A DNA stretch of 64,000 nucleotides from Bursaphelenchus xylophilus (taxonomy: Eukaryota; Nematoda; Chromadorea; Rhabditida; Aphelenchoididae), in NCBI GenBank assembly GCA_904066235.2, contig CAJFCV020000006.1:4712001-4776000 (forward strand), read 5' to 3'. The position numbers were made by a program, and so were the translations under genes. Below are positions 56,585 through 64,000 of this stretch, in pieces; the stretch's first letter is position 1; every line of letters starts with the position of its first letter. The notes beneath the pieces were generated by a model. That model saw only the letters and a list, made by a program, of their open reading frames with translations, was not told where the DNA came from and did not search any database.

Positions 56585-59545
56585 ATGTTTCTCTTCACCT
56601 ACATTCTTCTTTTGGTTCCGATATTACACTTGGCGTTAGGCCAAGTCATTCCTGCCCCTCCAATTCCCCCAGGACAGGTTCTTCAAGTCGATGGGATCAC
56701 AGGTCAAGGCAAAGTAATCTACACCCTCGTTCCACTGGTCACATATCAACAACAATGGATTCAACAAGGCCAACGCCAACTTTATTCAATTTTTCCGTTA
56801 GGGAAAATTCAACCCTCAGGCGTCATCACGTTGGCTGACGGTTCCAATCTTCCACAAGGAGGATTTTTAGTGGCTGACGGACTAGATGCTGCTGGCAATG
56901 TGATTTATCGAGTCATCAACGTTTCCGTTTACCAAGCGCAGCAAGCTCTTTGTGCGGATCGTCAACAGTTCGTTGCATGTGGCTGTCAACGCCCTCGGCC
57001 TTCTTTTGGCCCTAAACTAATGTATATCCCTCCTATCATTAATGGTGGAGACTATATTTTACTTATGGTCCAAGCAAACCGAGGAAATAACCGGCTAAAT
57101 CCGGCTTGCCAAGCTCCTCCTCCCATTGGCCCCCCAATTTCACCCTGCAGCATTTTGATCCCGACTCCTTGTGGACCAATTTTAGTGCCCGGACAGCCAT
57201 CGATATCCATCCAGCCGGGCACAGTGATCATCCCAGGCCAGCCGGGGATCATTATTGTTCCGATTAACGGGCAAATTTTGACTCCAAACTCCCCATATTT
57301 GCCAATTCAGCCCGGTGGAATTATAATTCCCAACCAGCCTTGTACAGTGCAGATTCCTGGAGCACCTGGGTACCCAATACAGCCAGGAACGATTATTTTG
57401 GGAGCTCAAGCCGGCCAGAATTGGAATAATTTGAATTCAGGACGTCTGGTGCTGCAGGGAGAAAGTGGTAAACCGGCAGTTTTTGTCTATCCTGGGCAAA
57501 ATTTAAATCCAAATCTGGGAGATAATGGGATATTAAATCTTCAGTCAGGCAGCCCACACCCTCATCCGCTTATTTATCCGAGCTTCGTCACTAACTTTGA
57601 TCAATCAGCTGATCTTCTAAGTCAATATATTTCTCCGCCAGCTCTTCCAAATCAGCCGATATTTTCTGGCGGGATGTCAGTTATGCCCTCAGGTAATTCT
57701 CTATCAAATTTGGCCGCAAATTACATTAACCCATGGGAGAGCAATTGCAACATTCCAAGCTCAATCACAGTCATCGATTGTGGGCCGCAATATTCAGTGC
57801 CAGTAGTTACAGTAACACCGTTTCCATCCTCCACAACGATGATTATTACTACTACGAGTCCTTCAACAACTATGAGCACCAGTAGTAGCACTTTTACAAC
57901 TAGCACTACAACATTTACAACGTTAACTTTCCCACCAACAACTACCACGATGACTACTACAACAACTTTCACAACTAGCACTACAACATTTACAACAGTA
58001 ACTTTCCCACCAACAACTACCACAATAACTACAACAACAACTTTTACGACTACGGATGCCCCGGTTTCACCAATTTCGACGGTAGTTCCGATCACAGGTC
58101 CCCAGAATTTGAACTTGAAAGCTGCAAAGGATGAAAAAAGTGGTCATCAATATTTGGAAGAGATTTTGAATCGAAAAACAACTTTGGGTTTGACTGCAAG
58201 GTCGAGCAAAACAATTACAGCGGCCGAGAGTAAAGGGGAATTTGCAAAAACAACAAAATTATTGACTAAAGTGGCTGGAACGGGTGACAAATATGGGAAA
58301 ACGACACAGACGCAATACAAGACCATCAAAAATCAAACAGAGTCGACAGCAACGCCACAGAAACTGAAGTCAACAACTAAGAAGGTCGATAAGAAGAAGA
58401 GTACGAAAGCTACTGGAAAATCAGAACTGACAACTTTGTTGAATTTGAAGGGCCTTTCAAGCTTATTGAAAGCCAACAAGAGCATCACTGCCACATCAGC
58501 ATTGTCAAAAAAGGGTATCACGACTACAATAAAATCGGTTGAGAAGACAACAACAAAAAAGGTTACCCCAAAACTAAAGGTCACAGAATCACCAAAATTT
58601 TTGCTGGGAGCAGACTTTACTCCGGACATCGATGAAATTAAAAAGGTAAGATCGCTATGAGACCTTTCACTGTCAATCCAAAGGAAAAGCGGAATTTTGA
58701 TACTTCGTGATACCAAATTTGGGTCTTCTGAGATTTTTTTAAAATTTATTATTTGACAAATACAGGAAACTTGATTGAAGCGTAACCAAACGTATTCTGT
58801 TAGCAATAAGTTTGATTAAATTTTCATAATCATCATTTTTTCAGATAATTCCCGATATCCTCTCCAAACCTGAAGGCATCATCACCGATAAAGGCGCGAC
58901 TTTAAAATCTGGAGACCCGCTGAAGCCACAACAACATCTTCTACCGATCTTCAATCACTCGGAATCCGATCTGTTTATGGCCTTAAGAGTTGTTAATCAA
59001 ACCGAGTATCAATTATACCAGAACCTAACTCTCAAGCCTTTCAAATACAACTTCAATCTAAAATTCGATGATGTTTTGCCGCTGATTCTTCCAAATCCAT
59101 CATTTGAAGAAGCGAGAAAGGTTTATCCAACATTGAGTAAAAAGCCGATTGGAAGAATCTACCCTGAGGGACCGGTGAACGAAGAGGACAAGCCGTTGGG
59201 GAAAGGGTTACATTTCTTGCCAGACCTTCATGAAGATGGAGTTGTTCTGTTCAGAATTTTAAGACCAAGCGAGTGGATGGGCATGATCAAGGAGATGGGT
59301 ACGGAATATTTTTGAAAATTTTTTTTTTGATGACCTAATTTCTTCTTTATTTTACTTTAAAATAAGCAATTTTATGTCCTCTCAAGGTTACTGTGATGCC
59401 TCAGAAAGCTTTGATAATTTTTTCTCTTTCAGGAAAGTCAACTTCATCAGTAACGGAAGTCCAAGTTGTGACTGCAGTAGCAACTGTGTTTGCCGAGAAG
59501 ACAATCGAAAATCCATTCAAACATGTACTTCATTTCATGCATTAA
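56585..59545 (+). CDS. Secreted Pro/Gly- and Thr-rich extracellular protein
   Basis: Three exons: 56585-58645, 58845-59298, 59433-59545; 875 aa. Signal peptide MFLFTYILLLVPILHLALG. Residues ~20-150 are Gln/Ile/Val-rich with repeated V-Y-Q motifs and a CGCQRP turn. Residues ~170-290 are built of degenerate PGQP/PNQP/PGAP units rich in Ile (e.g. GTVIIPGQPGIIIVP), resembling structural cuticle or matrix proteins. A Thr-rich mucin-like stretch with a 25-residue tandem repeat (~435-490) follows, then a Lys/Thr-rich basic region (~510-690). The C-terminal part is more ordinary (FKYNFNLKFDDVLPLILPNP) with no membrane anchor. Likely extracellular matrix or cuticle component; no named family. Acceptor CCGCAG is 1 nt before the ATG. 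AATAAA overlaps the stop (59544-59549). Confidence 0.75.
57891..58040 (+). repeat. Two 75-bp tandem units within the Thr-rich region
   Basis: The segment starting CTTTTACAACTAGCACTACA at 57891 recurs at 57966 with few changes, encoding TTFTTSTTTFTT-(L/V)-TFPP twice. Mucin-type O-glycosylation is expected on these threonines. Confidence 0.8.
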
Positions 59546-62500
59546 TAAAAACAATATTTTGTCATCGTCTTTCTAATTGTTTTACTGTATCAAGCCTTTA
59601 AGATTTTTCTTATTTTTTTGATCTATGTATTTGTTAATCTTTCGCCTTTGTTTTGCAACATGCCCTTTGATGCGCTTAGTCCCCTTGGCCTCGAGAACCC
59701 TCCAAATTCGGCCAAAATTTCCCGTCAACTTCAATTTCCAATCGTTTCGAGGCGGCCGAAAACACCATGTTCCGTACAAGATCCTCTTGCAGGCCTTTTT
59801 TTTGCATTTGTTTTGGGGCCGGAAATTAGCCGAAATTGAGGCATTTGACTCCTCGTTTCGAAATCCCAAGAAGACCCCCGATTATATTATCGTATCCTAA
59901 AAATAGGCAATCTATTTTCGGGCGCCTCGACTATAGATCTTAGTTTTGGCGGATACTTCGGAGCACTCCGAGCCGAGATCTCAAGACCCGGAAGCCCTCA
60001 GGTCATTTGACGAACCGAATGACCAAGGCCCTCCGGCATTTTGTTTTCCGATCTCAGGTTGAGGCACAAATGTTTTAAACGGGGAATTAAATGTCAATCC
60101 GAACACCCCGGAATTGAGTGTTATTGCCGGCGGGTGCTCTGGGAAAGCGACGTTCTTTGGCTTGGAGCGACCTCGAGGGAGTTTATGGCTGTCGGATGGG
60201 AGAGGAAGAGGTTTGGAGGGACGTTTAAGGGTAAAACAATATTATTTTAGCTGCGGTTGGGGGAACGGAAGCCCTGTAATGCTTTACAATCTATATCGGG
60301 GAATTCGGGAAATCAAAATGTCGAATAATTGACGTTGTTGAGATCCCAAGATGCCAAAAAACTACTAAAAACAAAATTTATCTCACCAAATAGAAAAGTA
60401 TAGTACAGATCCTCTCTGCGCTTCCACGAAAGCTCCACTTACCGTCAAAACAAGGTAGACAAAATACGTACAAATATACCACGAAATTATAGACAACAGA
60501 AAGGACAAGTCAACAGACCCAGACACTACAAAGTTATCACCATTGCGTGGCGGGGAAAAGAAAAAAACAGAAGGACAAAGATCCTTTGGCCAAAATACGG
60601 TATACTGAGCATTAATTTGAAAGGAGGACGGCTGCTGGTTATAATACAAAAATAATATTCGTGCAGAAATGTAGTTTTTGGGATGACCTTACATCGACCT
60701 TCATGGATAATATAAAAAACGAAGACAGTTGTCAAAGAATGCTTTATTATGAGTCTGATTGTCCTAAAAATATTTTGTATATCGGTGGACGGTCTTCTTT
60801 ATTGCGATGCCCTTTCCTAGTATCTAGCCGTAAGACCTAATCTTTCGCCTTTTTACTGCCAATACCTTTGTAAATCCATGTTATCGGAATCCTCGACCGT
60901 AGCCTTTTATTCGTCTTCTACGGCATTACTCTGTGCCCTTAAAAACCTCGGTTTACCCACCCGCAAGATGAGGGGAAACATTTGAAGCAGCAAGTAGAGA
61001 GCGGATTATCGTCATAGCAACCGAATAGAGGGTATTTCGGGCTTACCGTAGCAACTAATCGTATGTACAATTGGGATTCGACTTTGGTGGGAGTAGACAT
61101 GGCTCTCAGGCCGTGGAAAGTCCAATTTGAAACAGGCCGGGTCGGGGTTTTCGGCCAGGTAACTGCACTACCATCTGTCCTCAACTCTTCAAAAAATACA
61201 AATTCTCTTGGCGGCAAGAAGAACCACGAGTTTTGCCGCCAAATTTCCCTTAAGCTAATCCCACAGGCTACAGTAATCGACGGCGCAACCGATGCATTTC
61301 AAGCCAGTCACATGTTCCAGACCGAACCCCTTTCAAAATGCACTTTTTCGATTGTAATCAGCCAAATCTCCTTTGCCACACCTGACAGCTGCATTTGAAT
61401 CGGTTTTGGAGGACAAAGGAAGGAAAAGAAACCTTTTAATCAACATTTCCGGGTATTACAAAGTTTTGCGAGACTAATGGTAATCAATGTTTGGTGTCTA
61501 TCGCTGTCAGAAATAATTTACTTACTTATTTTTCAGACTATAAAACGCAAGAATATTCTTTTTAATTTCATCAAAATGGACATGATCTTTACAAAGAAAT
61601 GTTAATTGTACCGGATTATTTGAACATTAATCCAAAGAATCCGCCGAAAAGAACATAATACGCTTAATTATGAAGATAACTTCCCTTCAGTTTACACAGT
61701 TACATCCGTTTTATCTGCATAGTACAACGTAAAGAAGTAATTAAAGAACAGCCAGAATAAAAAAGAAAATTATTACATTGCTTGCTGTAAATAGAAAGAA
61801 GAACTGTCTTGAAGCGTGATTCACACGTTAACCCAAAAAAGAAACGCAGGGAGAGATTATAAAAGACCAATTTGCCAAGTGTAATACGTAGGTGAGAAAT
61901 CAAATCGAAGATTTCGGCAGGGGATGGTTGTTAGCTGTTCAAACAATTTCTACAACTGTGAATAATAATACTTTCCAGCGGTGGCTTCCCACTGCTTATC
62001 CATAAACTCTCGGCTTCCTGGTTCGACAAGACAAAGAAGCCTTGTTGTCGCTAATAATATGATAACAAAGGGCAGGTAAAAATTGGAAGACCTCAAGTAT
62101 TCGACATCAAATATACAGTCCTTTCCAATAGTCATGTAGCTCTACTGTAGCCATCCTACACCCTAAAGTGTAAATTACTTTCTCCTTTTTCTTTTCATCC
62201 CCTCCGCTGTCGGCGCACTCCTTCCGCCGACGGAGGGAAAACGGTGCGAGAATGTGAATAACGTTTATTTTGGGACTGCCCGCCTCATGTCCCGGCTTTC
62301 CGCGCTTCGCTCTTCCCCCCGGACGGCCTCACGGACGGAGGCCGCACACTCAGCACCCGGGCACATGTACAACGTCCGGTGATACGATGGAGGCGCGCCG
62401 AACCCGCCCCTCGCCAGGACCGCATGAACGCCGGCAGAGGCCCCCCAACACGAGCAGTCCCCCCGACCGACCCTCCCAAGCCCCCCTTCGCCTGTCCGAT

Positions 62501-64000
62501 GGAAATTCGCTCGCCAGTCCCCGGAATTCAGCACCCCCCAAGACGACCTTATTCAACTGCCGCTCTCCGAATGCCTCCAGAACGCGACCCCAATCACCAT
62601 TCATGTGAGCACCGCACAACGAGGCCATCACCGATGTCACAGACTCCGATCATCCAACAACGCCTCAGGCAATTTACCACCGATTTGCATAGTATCCGTA
62701 AAGAAAAAATCCGAGTTTATGCTATCCTAACTCGGTTTTTTGCGGACGTTTCGTAAAACCCCAAAACACTCTCTGAATCACCCAAAAAAACTCCGAAAAG
62801 CATGATTTCAATTATGTTGAAATCCAAAAAATTTGAATACAGAAATTGCAAATGATCAGAAAAGTCGCGAAAAATACATTTATAGAACATAAAAGGCAAA
62901 TATAGGCCGCTTAACTACTGATTAAAGCTTTTGTCGTCAAGTTATTCATGTAATTTCGAGAAACTTTTAATCCAGGAAATCACACATCAGCCTGAAGAAG
63001 CTTACAAATTTCGTCACTCCTACTCCCTGATGTTCGTATATTGCAAAAAACAACGTAATTTCGCCAACTCCAGATGTTTTGACCGCTTTCATATCGGTTA
63101 CGGTAAAAACTTGCGAAATTTTCGTGAGGAATATTCGAATTCTTTGATTTGGCGCCAATTCCCTGACTTTCCGGCCGTCTTCAACTTGAAAATGCGAAAT
63201 CATCTTGGTGGCCCAAGGCCGTGTGCGCATTTTTTTTTGGATTTCGTAGTCGACAATCGCTTTTCGGCCAAACTTTTGCACCATCGTGCTGGTTTTCGCG
63301 TTTTGTCGTTGTTTTTCGGTCCGGCGGCAGTGAGGAGACGGGCCCCAATGGGGTGGGGCGGGGTTGTTTGTGTCAGACGGTCCCCGGAATTCAGCACCCC
63401 ACTTCTCTCTCGGCCTTTCCCGCTCGTTTCTCTCGTTTCCACTCTCCTTCGCAGATCGCGAGCGCTCTTTTCATACGTTTTTCGCCGTCTTCCCGTCGCA
63501 ATAATAACATTCAGGCCTCGGCGCTGCAGCCACCGACCCTGCCGACCCCCCATTTTCATCTGACTCTCTTCCGTCGAACCCCTCAGTTCTCTTTTCTGCC
63601 AGAACCGTCAGTCGGTTGGTCTGGCTTTGGCGAGGAGCGCTGCGCCTTTTTGGCCAAGTCCTGCCACTCATGCAAATTTGCGCGCCCATGCCCGGGAACA
63701 CCGGCTAGACCGCGCGAATTAGCTTCTCGAAGCGGCGCGAGGCCCGGCGGTACCTAATGTCATATGAATCATGGGTTTGAAATAGGTTTTTGTTGTACTT
63801 TGGTTCGTTTTGACCGTGGGATGTCTAGCATAATATCGGTTGATATGTATTGAGTGCAACTGCCTGCTGAACTCGTTGTTTTGGCTGCGTATAAATCGAG
63901 TATCGAACATTTATTCGAAATTGAGGAGCATTCTGCATGAGTCAGAGCACTTTCTGGGCTTTTCTTCCACACTTCCCTTCTTCATTTTATCCATGCTTTT
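59546..64000. other. 4.4-kb region without a confident gene
   Basis: 59546-62180 is AT-rich with only short frames. From ~62190 to 62620 and ~63300 to 63760 the sequence turns GC- and CpG-rich. In the first island one frame (ending SPVPGIQHPPRRPYSTAALR and onward to a TTCAT|GTGAGC donor near 62606) could be a 5' coding exon of a plus-strand gene, but two frames are open and no joining exon was found. The second island ends in pyrimidine-rich sequence with a CTTCGCAG acceptor (63458). Both look like promoter or first-exon regions of a gene extending beyond the right edge. Confidence 0.4.

Noticed and set aside
57721..58095. Val-rich minus-strand open frame
   Set aside because: It is the antisense shadow of the Thr-rich coding repeat on the plus strand.
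62931..63563. 210-aa plus-strand frame as a gene
   Set aside because: No motif, crosses an abrupt base-composition change, and competing frames are equally open; treated as non-coding or promoter-proximal.

Overview
The window reads as a nematode nuclear chromosome segment, AT-rich and intron-rich. Introns are short (mostly 45-100 nt, GT-AG). The genes include a divergent transthyretin-like protein, Ly6-type GPI-anchored proteins and an HMIT-type inositol transporter, and many starts have a 3' splice-acceptor motif within a few bases of the ATG, as expected for spliced-leader trans-splicing. All gene models were assembled by eye from reading frames, GT/AG junctions and phase. For the multi-exon models the exon lengths sum to a whole number of codons, which is the main internal check. 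No species is claimed.

Layout. 1-481 (-): 5' end of a mitochondrial acyl-CoA synthetase (ACSF2-like), running off the left edge. 1040-4488 (-): proton/myo-inositol cotransporter with an 861-bp inverted-repeat element in intron 4. 8297-16075 (-): three head-to-tail selenium-binding protein genes (methanethiol oxidase family), each with a different small inverted-repeat element in one intron. 18048-18941 (-): His/Asp/Glu-rich acylation-type protein. 22198-26628 (+): two Ly6-like GPI-anchored proteins, a mucin-like GPI candidate and, on the opposite strand, a 35-residue membrane micropeptide. 27677-30118 (-): multipass membrane protein. 33141-43900 (-): possible operon of Sm F protein, Integrator subunit 4 and a 1504-residue disordered scaffold.

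44130-44618 (+): transthyretin-like secreted protein. 44741-46042 (-): degenerate CAP-domain protein, divergently paired with a tiny gene at 46102 (+). 46636-48374 (+): RING1/RNF2-type Polycomb E3 ligase. 48752-54299 (+): MOV10-like SF1 RNA helicase with apparent alternative first exons. 54892-56170 (+): PDZ protein. 56585-59545 (+): secreted Pro/Thr-rich protein. 59546-64000: no confident gene; two GC-rich islands share an exact 21-mer.

The strongest leads are the helicase, where two extra start exons (one acylation-type, one membrane-spanning) and the upstream exons all end in phase 2 and join the same downstream exon; the selenium-binding protein triplet with its private intronic transposons; and the unlisted 35-aa membrane peptide. 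Splice sites are accurate to about 1-2 nt.
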